This document shows, piece after piece, positions 16,781 through 24,249 of a stretch of 52,932 bases of DNA (position 1 is its first letter; every line of letters begins with the position of its first letter). Source of the stretch: Methanosarcinales archaeon (lineage in GTDB: Archaea > Halobacteriota > Methanosarcinia > Methanosarcinales > Methanoperedenaceae); NCBI GenBank assembly GCA_905339155.1, contig CAJPFJ010000075.1, forward strand, positions 1 through 52,932, given 5' to 3'. The notes beneath the pieces were generated by a model. That model did not search any database. It was not told the DNA's origin and saw only the letters and a program-made list of their open reading frames with translations. A program made the translations under genes and the position numbers.

Positions 16781-17230
16781 TCAAAATAGCTCAGAACGCA
16801 TCAGGGACTCAAAACCCATCAAACCAAATTCAATAGCGATTGTTAACCCAATGGCGCAAATGATGATCCCAAGGCTCATCCAGAAAAAAAGGCGATTTCC
16901 CTGAATACCCATGGCAATACCAAGCGCTGTCCCAAGGGGTGCTCCGATAAGCAACGGAGCCATTAAACCAAAACCTGCTACTCCATAACGATCCCATATC
17001 CGATTAATAAACTTTTTTCGCTTATCTTCACTATTAACACGTTTTAACAACCTGTTCCTTATTCGTTCTCCAAGTGTCAAAATAACAAGCAGGCCAAGCA
17101 TTCCACCTGAGGCGGCCGTGATAGCTGTCACCGACGGACTGAGTTCCAGCGCAAAACCGGCAGGGACAGCTATCCATAGCTCAACTGCCCCCAATCCCAA
17201 CACGGTAAGCAGTTTGAATAACAGTTCCAT
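16781..17230 (-). CDS. Small multi-pass membrane protein, possibly small multidrug-export family (PF06695)
   Basis: A 149-residue protein with hydrophobic segments at about 4-30, 35-55, 85-107 and 112-140. It has a basic cytoplasmic loop GERIRNRLLKRVNSEDKRKK in the middle and a conserved-looking GVAGFGLMAPLLIGAPLGT stretch. The arrangement resembles the Sm_multidrug_ex family (PF06695), but transport has never been a safe inference from that name. The gene begins 3 bases after the PspAA gene, so it is the last member of a PspA operon. It may be a membrane partner of the envelope-stress system. Confidence 0.65.
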   Translation of the reverse strand: MELLFKLLTVLGLGAVELWIAVPAGFALELSPSVTAITAASGGMLGLLVILTLGERIRNRLLKRVNSEDKRKKFINRIWDRYGVAGFGLMAPLLIGAPLGTALGIAMGIQGNRLFFWMSLGIIICAIGLTIAIEFGLMGFESLMRSELF

Positions 17231-17233
17231 CGA

Positions 17234-17512
17234 TCAATCTTGAAAAAGCCCATCTCCTGCAAAGATCCTCTTTGCTTCATCAAGCGTCAGGTCAGATGGC
17301 GGTATGATAATTTCACTTGGCTTGATCACCTCATCGGATATTTTCGTCCCATTTTTCCGAACATATTCTGAAAGTTTCTTGAATTCATCTTTGAAAACTT
17401 TCTCATCTCCTTTTTGAACGATCTTCACAATGTTATTATCGATCTTGTTGACTTCATCCATATACCTTTTATCAAGTTCGTACTGACCTTCTCCCATTAA
17501 TCTTACGATCAT
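17234..17512 (-). CDS. PspA-associated protein PspAA
   Basis: This 92-residue protein has the pattern of the PspAA domain found beside PspA in archaea and actinobacteria: MIVRLMGEGQYELDKRYMDE at the start, a central KLSEYVRKNGTKISDE helix, and the end segment PSEIIIPPSDLTLDEAKRIF. Its start overlaps the pspA stop (ATGA). It is cytoplasmic and is thought to act with PspA in membrane-stress responses. The pairing here matches the known gene neighbourhood, which supports the call. Confidence 0.88.
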   Translation of the reverse strand: MIVRLMGEGQYELDKRYMDEVNKIDNNIVKIVQKGDEKVFKDEFKKLSEYVRKNGTKISDEVIKPSEIIIPPSDLTLDEAKRIFAGDGLFQD

Positions 17513-18210
17513 TTTCCCATCTCCTTCTTTAAAGCCTCAAGCTGCATATCCACATCTCCTTTTGACTTGATCTTTGAAAGCTCGCGGTCAATATCATCCT
17601 GTGATCCGCCAGTAACATCTTCAAGTGTTCCTGCTTCTACAAGTTCATCAAGTGCAGAAGCCCGTGCTTTCATATTTTCAGTCTTGTCTTTCGCGCGCTG
17701 AACGGCCATTCCTACATCACTCATTTCCTCGCTGATACCGCTCACGGATTCGGTTATCTTGACCTGGGCTTCAGCTGCGCTATATTGGGCTTTTATTGTT
17801 TCCTTAGTTGAGCGGAATGATTCTATCTTTGCAGACAGGCGTTTTTCTGTTTCTATAAGTTTATCCTGCTGGTTTTTAATATCCGCTATCTGCTGGGTCA
17901 TACTTCCGATTTCAGCCTGGGAATTACTCTTTCTTTCAAGAGCTATCTTGGCAAGGTCTTCGCGTCCTGCTTTTACAGCTTCGCGCGCCTGATCATCCAG
18001 TTTCTTGATATTCTCTTCCAGTTTTAGCTTCTGGAGTTCAAGCCTCTTCTTTGAAGTTGTTACTTCAGCCACACCGCGTTTAACGTTCTGTAAGAGTTCA
18101 ACCTGCTTTTCATAAGAATAATCAAGAGTCTCTCTCGGATCTTCGTATTTTCCCAGTATCTTATTGATCTTGGCTTTTATTATCGTACTTGTTCTATCTA
18201 TGAGCCCCAT
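17509..18210 (-). CDS. pspA: PspA/IM30 (ESCRT-III-like) membrane-stress protein
   Basis: The sequence is almost entirely alpha-helical coiled coil. It starts with the membrane-binding amphipathic helix MGLIDRTSTIIKAKINKILG and continues with YEDPRETLDYSYEKQVELLQ, typical of PspA/Vipp1. Length is 233 residues from ATG 18210, preceded by AGGAGGT, which is why that start is preferred over 18231. It would polymerise on the cytoplasmic face to preserve membrane integrity. It heads an operon with pspAA and a small membrane protein, an organisation known from other prokaryotes. Regulation may involve the inverted repeat at 18253-18270 just upstream. Confidence 0.93.
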   Translation of the reverse strand: MGLIDRTSTIIKAKINKILGKYEDPRETLDYSYEKQVELLQNVKRGVAEVTTSKKRLELQKLKLEENIKKLDDQAREAVKAGREDLAKIALERKSNSQAEIGSMTQQIADIKNQQDKLIETEKRLSAKIESFRSTKETIKAQYSAAEAQVKITESVSGISEEMSDVGMAVQRAKDKTENMKARASALDELVEAGTLEDVTGGSQDDIDRELSKIKSKGDVDMQLEALKKEMGK

Positions 18211-18252
18211 AATTTTACCTCCTCTTTTCAATTATTTTTTTGCCCTAAATAG

Positions 18253-18270
18253 TTTTTCTTAAAAGAAAAA
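18253..18270. promoter_or_regulatory. 8-bp inverted repeat upstream of pspA
   Basis: TTTTTCTT and AAGAAAAA are separated by two A. The repeat lies between the end of the YkgJ-like gene and pspA, both leftward. It could be the terminator of the former or an operator of the latter. The downstream side is not strongly T-rich, so either reading is open. Confidence 0.35.
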
Positions 18271-18307
18271 TATCATTTCATATGTTTTTCTTTATTTTTC
18301 AGGGCAA

Positions 18308-18580
18308 TTACGTTTCATAATGTATTTCTTCAATAAAATGGTATCCACAAGGTTCATGCGCTTTTTCCCATTTAGCCCTTGGATATTTCCTGCATTGTGG
18401 TGGTCTTAAACCGTGAATAGTACACATGGATTTATTAGAGCCATGGTTTTCAAATTTCAGGAATGGACATTTAAAGACGAACATACAGCATGCTCCACAC
18501 CTTTTACACTCCCCGATCCGGGTCTTCTCCACTGGAAGAAGAAGGCTTGTAGCAGTTCGTATGATTTTTCCTGACACCAT
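18308..18580 (-). CDS. YkgJ-type cysteine-cluster (CxxCxxCC) protein
   Basis: A 90-residue protein with the signature CKRCGACC near residue 25. CPFL, MCTIH and PQCRKYP follow, giving the metal-binding cysteine pattern of the YkgJ/UPF0153 family. The family is proposed to bind zinc or an Fe-S cluster; its reaction is not established. It is cytoplasmic, with no signal. It is divergently placed against aroD (112 bases apart) and lies upstream of pspA on the same strand. Length is at the short end of the family. Confidence 0.82.
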   Translation of the reverse strand: MVSGKIIRTATSLLLPVEKTRIGECKRCGACCMFVFKCPFLKFENHGSNKSMCTIHGLRPPQCRKYPRAKWEKAHEPCGYHFIEEIHYET

Positions 18581-18692
18581 CTTAATTAATTACTTTTATT
18601 CCGCCTCAAACCATATAAATATTTTCTTTTTTTGCTATCATCCTTTTCTGATTTCATAATCCTTATCACATATTAAAGATATCCTATCTGTC

Positions 18693-19367
18693 ATGGCGTT
18701 CCTGTGCAATAGATCAGTCGTGGCATCGATCAGTAAAGATCCTGTAAATACATCGATCAAAGCAAAAGAGCTTGGAGCTGATATACTGGAGCTACGGATA
18801 GACCTGATCAGTGAAGATCCTGTAAAAATACTCATTGAACTTAAGAAGCTTGGGTTGCCAATTATTATTACTAATCGAATGAAGAAGGAAGGCGGAGCAT
18901 GGCAAGGAAGTGAATCCCGGCGCGTCCGGGAATTGATATCGTTAATACCGCATGCAGATGCCGTTGATATTGAGCTATGCGCCGAAGAAAGGGATATGGT
19001 AGTCAAAGAAACAAAGAATGCAGGGAAAAAAGTCATAATTTCCACGCATGATTTCCAAAATACACCGGATGGCGAGGTCATGGCAGGTTTTATCAGGGAT
19101 TCATTCGAAAAAGGCGCGGACATTGCCAAGCTTGCAGTAATGCCTCACTCACTTGATGATGTATTGCGGTTGCTTGATGTCACATTACATTCATCCGGGC
19201 AGGTATGTACGATAGCTATGGGAGAAATTGGAAAGCATTCCCGAGTCATGGCGCCTATTTATGGTTCTGTGATGACATATGGATATATTGATATTCCTGT
19301 AGCTCCCGGGCAGTTAAGGGTTGACGAACTGAAAAATGCGCTAAAAATTCTTTTGCCCCCTGCCTAA
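18693..19367 (+). CDS. aroD: 3-dehydroquinate dehydratase, type I
   Basis: Catalyses dehydration of 3-dehydroquinate to 3-dehydroshikimate in aromatic amino-acid synthesis. The 224-residue TIM-barrel sequence shows ELRIDLI (substrate-binding Glu/Arg), the catalytic His119 in IISTHDF, the Schiff-base Lys146 in IAKLAVMP and the end-of-barrel MGEIGKHSRVMAPIYGS. The length fits archaeal AroD. No other shikimate gene is adjacent, so it is a stand-alone gene followed by a hairpin terminator. Confidence 0.94.
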   Translation: MAFLCNRSVVASISKDPVNTSIKAKELGADILELRIDLISEDPVKILIELKKLGLPIIITNRMKKEGGAWQGSESRRVRELISLIPHADAVDIELCAEERDMVVKETKNAGKKVIISTHDFQNTPDGEVMAGFIRDSFEKGADIAKLAVMPHSLDDVLRLLDVTLHSSGQVCTIAMGEIGKHSRVMAPIYGSVMTYGYIDIPVAPGQLRVDELKNALKILLPPA

Positions 19368-19404
19368 GTCATATTATCCGGATCAGGTTATCCATAAAAG
19401 TCAG

Positions 19405-19434
19405 AAAACGTTCAATAAAGCTTTATTTCGTTTT
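19405..19434 (+). terminator. Hairpin terminator after aroD
   Basis: AAAACG (19405-19410) pairs with CGTTTT (19429-19434). Inside, AATAA pairs with TTATT around AGCT, within the perfect palindrome AATAAAGCTTTATT. A short T-run is part of the right arm. Confidence 0.55.
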
Positions 19435-19504
19435 TACTCGATAATGCTAAGTAATGTAAATACCAAATTGATAGAATACAATAAAATTATGAGGGTACTA
19501 TAAA

Positions 19505-21022
19505 ATGGAACTTAAAGTCCAATCACTTCAGATCAAAGCAGGTAAGTATAAAGTAGTCATCAATTCACAGGATGCAAAAGAACTCGGCGTCAGAGGCGGT
19601 GACCGTGTCCAGTTAAAAGACCATCTCCATTTGACCGCGATCGTAGAAACAGGCGACATGATCCCGAAAGGAACTGTGGGAGTATACCAGGAATGTTGTG
19701 AAAAACTCGGAAATGTGTGTCCCCTTACAATTAATCTTATTCCTGCTTCAAGACCGAATTCCGTAGGTTTCATAAGGAAAATGATGGACCACCAGAAATT
19801 GACGCAGGAAGAGATCCACCAGATAATCCAGGACATTGTCAGGGAGAATCTTACGGATGTAGAAATGTCTGCATTTGTTACAAGTTCCTATATCCATGGG
19901 ATGACTACGGATGAAATTGAATGGATGACAAGGGCCATGATAGACACCGGTGAAAAAATTGAATTCAATATTCACCCCATTATGGATAAACATAGTATAG
20001 GAGGAGTTCCGGGTAATAAGATATCCCTGCTTGTGGTCCCGATTATCGCCGCAAACGGCCTGCTCATACCCAAGACAAGTTCGCGCGCAATAACAGGCGC
20101 AGCAGGAACTGCTGACCTTATGGAAGTGCTTGCGCCCGTTGAATTCACAGCAGATGAAATAAAGACCATGACTGAAAAGGTTGGAGGTGTGATAGTATGG
20201 GGAGGAGCTACAAATATAGCTCCGGCTGATGATAAGCTCATACGCACGGAATATCCTCTTTCGATAGATCCGCGCTGCCAGCTTCTTGCTTCAATTATGG
20301 CTAAAAAAGGTGCAGTCGGCGCTAATTGTGTTGTTATCGATATCCCTATTGGCAATGGAACAAAAGTTCACTCAATGGAAGAAGGAAAAAAACTTGCACG
20401 GGATTTGATCGACCTTGGAGAGCGTCTGGGGATGAGTGTAGAATGTGCAATGACATACGGCGCATCACCGGTTGGCAGAACCATTGGTCCGGCAATTGAA
20501 GTAAGAGAAGCTTTGAAAGTATTGGAAACCATGCAGGGACCGAACAGCCTTATTGAAAAGAGCACAGGGCTTGCAGGGATTCTTCTTGAAATGGGGGGTG
20601 TGGCCACAAGAGGTCGTGGAAAAGAGATAGCTATGGAAACGCTGCGTTCGGGGAAAGCATTTGAAAAACTCAAACAGATCATTGAAGTCCAGGGCGGAAA
20701 CCCAAATATTGTCCATACTGATATCAAACCCGGGGAGCACAGGGGAGAACTTATGTCCCCGGCTGATGGCTATGTCATTGAGTTCGATAACAAGCGCATT
20801 GTGGAGCTTGCAAGGATCGCGGGTGCCCCCGCTGATAATGGAGCAGGGATCTGGATACACAAGAAAAAGGGCGAAATTGTCAAGAAAGGTGAACCGCTTA
20901 TCACGATATTTGCAGATAAAAGCTGGAAATTGACAAATGCATTAATGAGCGCAGAAAAGGATTATCCGATAATAGTGGAAGGCATGCTTCTTGAAAGGGT
21001 CCAGACCTACAAGGTATTTTGA
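19505..21022 (+). CDS. deoA: AMP phosphorylase
   Basis: A 505-residue enzyme converting AMP and phosphate to adenine and ribose-1,5-bisphosphate. In many archaea that product feeds the form III RuBisCO nucleotide-salvage route. The archaeal N-terminal extension (MELKVQSLQIKAGKYKVVIN to GVYQECCEKLG) distinguishes it from bacterial thymidine phosphorylase. Visible are MDKHSIGGVPGNK and the phosphorylase signature SSRAITGAAGTADLMEVLAP, followed by a C-terminal pyrimidine-phosphorylase-like domain (GYVIEFDNKRIVELARIAGAP). GAGGGT precedes the start. Other members of the pathway (ribose-1,5-bisphosphate isomerase, RuBisCO) are not in the window. Confidence 0.93.
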   Translation: MELKVQSLQIKAGKYKVVINSQDAKELGVRGGDRVQLKDHLHLTAIVETGDMIPKGTVGVYQECCEKLGNVCPLTINLIPASRPNSVGFIRKMMDHQKLTQEEIHQIIQDIVRENLTDVEMSAFVTSSYIHGMTTDEIEWMTRAMIDTGEKIEFNIHPIMDKHSIGGVPGNKISLLVVPIIAANGLLIPKTSSRAITGAAGTADLMEVLAPVEFTADEIKTMTEKVGGVIVWGGATNIAPADDKLIRTEYPLSIDPRCQLLASIMAKKGAVGANCVVIDIPIGNGTKVHSMEEGKKLARDLIDLGERLGMSVECAMTYGASPVGRTIGPAIEVREALKVLETMQGPNSLIEKSTGLAGILLEMGGVATRGRGKEIAMETLRSGKAFEKLKQIIEVQGGNPNIVHTDIKPGEHRGELMSPADGYVIEFDNKRIVELARIAGAPADNGAGIWIHKKKGEIVKKGEPLITIFADKSWKLTNALMSAEKDYPIIVEGMLLERVQTYKVF

Positions 21023-21253
21023 ATATACAAAACTGAAAGAGTTAATCTTTTCAATTACCTCGCCGCTTTCGAGAATATCTTCTATGTGCAGGCGGATAGC
21101 GTCTTTTATATTTTCAAGGGTTTCCTCATAAGTATCCCCCTGAGAGTAACAGCCCTGCAAAGCCGGACACATTGCAAAATAGCCATATTCGTCTTTTTCC
21201 ATTCCAATTCCACTGGGAGGGTATATTTTTCCACAGATAGATTCTCCTTTCAA
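20942..21253 (-). pseudogene. HicB-family antitoxin remnant overlapping the end of the AMP phosphorylase gene
   Basis: The core from MEKDEYGYFAMCPALQGCYS to TYEETLENIKDAIRLHIEDI matches the HicB fold of short archaeal HicB proteins. The usual N-terminal strand is replaced by an unrelated GKIYPPSGIG stretch. After GEVIEKI the frame runs antisense through about 80 bases of the AMP phosphorylase gene, so the normal C-terminal strand is missing. No HicA toxin is visible on either side. A decayed or truncated HicB is the best reading; an intact stand-alone HicB-like protein is possible. Confidence 0.6.
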
Positions 21254-21352
21254 GTCTAATTGATTTGGAAAGTATTTAATGATTACATTTCCCAGTTCTG
21301 TTATTTCCTTTTTTATCGATCAAACTTTTCCTCAACATCATATTTTTGCCCA

Positions 21353-21475
21353 TTATTGAGGGTGTTTTAATTCCCTGCTCTCTTTATTGTATGCATTTTC
21401 ATGACATGCTTTTATATCTTCAATAGTCACCAACCGACCGGATTGGAAATCCAGGGCATCAGGAGGATGCTCATA
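21353..21475 (-). pseudogene. Fragment of an unidentified coding region
   Basis: A 40-codon open frame ending at TAA (21353-21355) reads YEHPPDALDFQSGRLVTIED and continues KACHENAYNKESRELKHPQ. It is soluble, charged and of normal composition, but has no start codon and is preceded by a stop. It may be a leftover of the same locus as the HicB remnant, but its family is not recognised. Nothing else is seen between 21254 and 21533. Confidence 0.3.
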
Positions 21476-21533
21476 TTAACTTATCTATTGCTATATCTGC
21501 TTTCTTTGTTTCTATTTAGGCGCGGTAATTGAT

Positions 21534-22247
21534 TTAATTTAATTGATAGGATTCGCCTATTCTCAATGCTGCAACCTTGATATTTGATCTTGCTTCTACT
21601 TTCTTCTTAAATTCCTGGATATCTGCACCCATATAATGCATAGGAATTACGATATTGGGTTTAATTGCAATTGCAGCATCAACAGCCTCATGGATATCCA
21701 TTGTAAACTTTCCTCCGATGGGAAGTAAAGCTACATCTATATCTCCAAGTTCCTTCATTTGTGGTATAAAATCCGTATCTCCCGCATGATAGATTGTTTT
21801 GCCTTCTATAGTTATCAAATAACCGACACCATATCCTTTATGATGAACCTTTCTTGTAGAGCTTCCATGTTCAGTATTGTAAGAATCTATAGCCTTTATT
21901 TTTATATCCTCAAAAGTAATTTCATCCTCCGGTTTAATCACTTTTACGTCATTACCTAATTCTTCAATACATCGCATAGGGGCCACCACCAGAGTATCCG
22001 CACATTTAAGCCTATTTACTGTAACACTTTTGCAATGATCTTTATGCTTGTGTGTTACCAATATAACGTCAGCTTTTTCTAATTCTTCTGGTAATCCGTC
22101 GATCTCATCCGGCCATTTAGAAAATTCAATTTTTTTTGGGTAATTTGTGAAATATGTCCTCAAGTATGCAGGATCAATATATACAATAATGTCTTTTGTC
22201 ATTATCTGAAACCAGGAATTTGGAAACCATTTAATAAATACAGACAT
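21534..22247 (-). CDS. Metallo-beta-lactamase-fold hydrolase (UlaG-like)
   Basis: A 237-residue single-domain MBL protein. The metal motif THKHKDHC (HxHxDH) lies near residue 70, and HAGDTDF and IPMHYMG supply further ligands. The overall pattern (WFPNSWFQI at the start, VALLPIGGKFTMDIHEAVDA) is that of the UlaG-like/YtkL group of cytoplasmic hydrolases whose substrates are mostly unknown. The start was set at ATG 22247 because GGGAG lies 8 bases before it; the upstream ATG 22262 has no ribosome binding site. The leftward MerR-type regulator gene lies 68 bases upstream, but a functional link is unproven. Confidence 0.88.
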   Translation of the reverse strand: MSVFIKWFPNSWFQIMTKDIIVYIDPAYLRTYFTNYPKKIEFSKWPDEIDGLPEELEKADVILVTHKHKDHCKSVTVNRLKCADTLVVAPMRCIEELGNDVKVIKPEDEITFEDIKIKAIDSYNTEHGSSTRKVHHKGYGVGYLITIEGKTIYHAGDTDFIPQMKELGDIDVALLPIGGKFTMDIHEAVDAAIAIKPNIVIPMHYMGADIQEFKKKVEARSNIKVAALRIGESYQLN

Positions 22248-22315
22248 TTTTTCTACTCCCATATGATTAACATCATTTCAACGAAATGGAAATAGGGGGA
22301 CGAATACCCCCCTGA

Positions 22316-23188
22316 CTACTCTTCTATTGGCACTTGTATTTCCGTGAGCAACTCGGTCTCAGGCGTCTCTTTCGGATCATTCAGATAGAGCTCGCGGCAG
22401 TTATCGGCTACCCTTAGCCCTTTCCTGTCGATGTACTCAAAGACCACCTTCCAGGCTGGGCCTACATCCGGGTAAGGGCCCTTGTAGATATAGGAGACGA
22501 CCTTACACCCATCAAGTGTCTTGACTTCGTATTCGGGACTCACGGTAATATTTCCTGAAATTGGGAAAGCCACCTCTATATCTGCATCATTCTCCTTATG
22601 TTTGTTATCGTGGTAGATGGTCAAGGGCGGCCCAATGCACCTTACCCGCGCCTGCTGGCTCTCAGGGCTAAACACCATTCCAAACAGCTCGCTTATCAGG
22701 CGAGGTATCACGTCCTGGTATGTACCTTTCTCCCTCCTGCTCACTACTCTTAGGCCTGGCACGTTTTTTAATACTGGTTCATTCTTTTCCATATGTATCA
22801 CCTCCAAGAAACTCTTGGTTAGAAGCGATTCCCTTATCTTTTCAAGACGGTTCATCTCGATATTTACATCCTCTATCCTTTTACTGAGGAAAGTGTCAAG
22901 CTTCCCTTTTTCTACAAATCCATCCGTAGAATCCATTATATCCTTCATATCCTGGATGCCAAAACCAAGGTCAGAAAGCAGTTTAAGCTGTAATCCCCTG
23001 TATATCTGGTTGTAGGAATACTGCCTGTAGCCTATTATGTGCTTCCTTGCCGGAGAAAGTAGACCTTTTTCATCATATAATCTCAAAGCTCTCCTGGTCA
23101 GCCTTGTTATCATTGAAAAGGTTCCGATGCCGATGAGGCCGTTTGAATCTTTCATAGGGATCAATATGGCATTGGCATTAATGTGCAT
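22316..23188 (-). CDS. MerR-family regulator with GyrI-like effector-binding domain
   Basis: The DNA-binding winged helix is near the N-terminus (GIGTFSMITRLTRRALRLYD, then GYRQYSYNQI). A coiled-coil linker (residues about 95-130) and a C-terminal GyrI-like/AraC effector-binding domain (about 135-290: LRVVSRREKGTYQDVIPRLI ... VVSYIYKGPYPDVGPAWKVV) follow. This is the BmrR/TipA architecture, which senses small hydrophobic molecules. The true start may be ATG 23155 (MKDSNGLIG), since the first 11 residues are not typical and neither start has a clear ribosome binding site. Possible targets are itself or the neighbouring MBL hydrolase gene. Confidence 0.86.
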   Translation of the reverse strand: MHINANAILIPMKDSNGLIGIGTFSMITRLTRRALRLYDEKGLLSPARKHIIGYRQYSYNQIYRGLQLKLLSDLGFGIQDMKDIMDSTDGFVEKGKLDTFLSKRIEDVNIEMNRLEKIRESLLTKSFLEVIHMEKNEPVLKNVPGLRVVSRREKGTYQDVIPRLISELFGMVFSPESQQARVRCIGPPLTIYHDNKHKENDADIEVAFPISGNITVSPEYEVKTLDGCKVVSYIYKGPYPDVGPAWKVVFEYIDRKGLRVADNCRELYLNDPKETPETELLTEIQVPIEE

Positions 23189-23242
23189 TAAACCATAGGA
23201 AATTGACGTGGGTAAAGGTTGCAGAATAAGGGGATATGACCT

Positions 23243-23358
23243 ATGCGGTGCGCCTCTTGTTGGTTTGTTTCTCTGCGCCCTCGCAGAAATGTATTATTCC
23301 CGCCCGCAGGCGTTCAAGCATTCCCGCAGGGCAAACCTTCAAGTTGGGCGCACCGCAT
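23243..23358. repeat. GC-rich imperfect inverted-repeat element
   Basis: Perfect 12-bp ends ATGCGGTGCGCC (23243-23254) and GGCGCACCGCAT (23347-23358) enclose further pairing: GGTTTG with CAAACC, and an inner CTGCG-CCCT-CGCAG hairpin. The block is markedly richer in G+C than its surroundings. It could be a small palindromic repeat element or a structured RNA; no protein reading is convincing. Confidence 0.55.
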
Positions 23359-23419
23359 TTGAGAAAGGGCGGGCAGGAGGCGTCGTGCTTAGTACGGCGC
23401 TCATCACCCATCATATTAA

Positions 23420-23491
23420 ACGATTAATACAGGGGCGATTGTTGATGTCGAACCGGAAGAAGCTGAGTGGGCGCTTGAAGTATTAGAATGA
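23420..23491 (+). pseudogene. 3'-end fragment of an unidentified gene
   Basis: An open stretch ending in TGA reads TINTGAIVDVEPEEAEWALE and then VLE. This acidic, helical end looks like a genuine protein C-terminus. A stop (TAA) lies directly upstream in frame and no start is present. It sits between the GC-rich repeat and the MITE-like element, consistent with local decay. Confidence 0.3.
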
Positions 23492-23522
23492 CTTTTTGAT
23501 TTCTATTTTGTTCAACCTGATA

Positions 23523-24071
23523 TAGTGTCCTGTCAAGGCTAAATTGTCAAATGATATCGAGATAATTATAATTTTCTACAAATCATATGAAAAAAAAATC
23601 GTGATCGATTGTTATATGGAAAAAATAACATAAACAGTATAAGGATGCGGCGCAATCCAGCGCATGCAGGAATACTATATTCGGCTTTTAAAAAATTTAG
23701 CCGCAGATGAACGCGGATAAACGCAGATTTAATGCTACGGTTTTTGAAAAATAGTAACACCAAAACCATAGACCCCACGCGCCGATACGTTGCAGAAACA
23801 ACCACAAGTGAAAAACTCAGAAACAAGAGGAGTGCTAAATCCCACGAACCGATAAGATGCGCTGGATTTGATGCTATAAATCTGCGTTCATCTGTGTTTA
23901 TCTGCGGTTTGTTTTCTTCAGACCCCATAGCAATCAACAGAATCTTTTTCCGGAGCTGCTAATGTATTTTCTTCAGGAAACATAAATCTTCATTTTTCAG
24001 AAGTTTGATGGAATACTATAGATGAGTTTATCTCGATTATTTGCTGCTAATTGACACTTGACAAGACAATA
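23523..24071. mobile_element. 549-bp MITE-like element with terminal inverted repeats
   Basis: The ends TAGTGTCCTGTCAA (23523-23536) and TTGACAAGACAATA (24058-24071) are inverted copies (12 of 14). A second perfect match, ATCGAGATAA (23556-23565) with TTATCTCGAT (24028-24037), has nearly the same spacing from both ends (19 and 20 bases), giving imperfect inverted repeats of about 43 bp. Inside are interleaved inverted repeats: AATCCAGCGCAT near 23653 with ATGCGCTGGATT near 23858; and a roughly 30-bp CGCAGATGAACGC-type arm near 23700 with its complement near 23877-23910. No transposase is encoded, so it would be non-autonomous. Confidence 0.6.
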
Positions 24072-24249
24072 GTGCAGAAGAAGAAAGATGCATTAAATAA
24101 AAAATTGGCAGATACTGGGAAATCCCCAATGATGTGATAGGTGATTTTATATTGCAACTTTGTTTATTATTTAAACTAGAACAACTCAACAACGTCCCTA
24201 TATAACCTTTTTTCGGGTCGTTCTAATCTAACTATCAATACGAATTAAA

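Noticed and set aside
23208..23486. A 92-codon frame over the GC-rich repeat as a protein gene
   Set aside because: It follows the inverted-repeat structure, has no ribosome binding site and shows no protein-like pattern. A different frame here carries the more credible C-terminal fragment.
23566..23937. A 123-codon leftward frame inside the MITE-like element
   Set aside because: Its sequence is the translation of the internal palindromic arms (NKPQINTDERR and its counterpart), so it is a by-product of the repeat.
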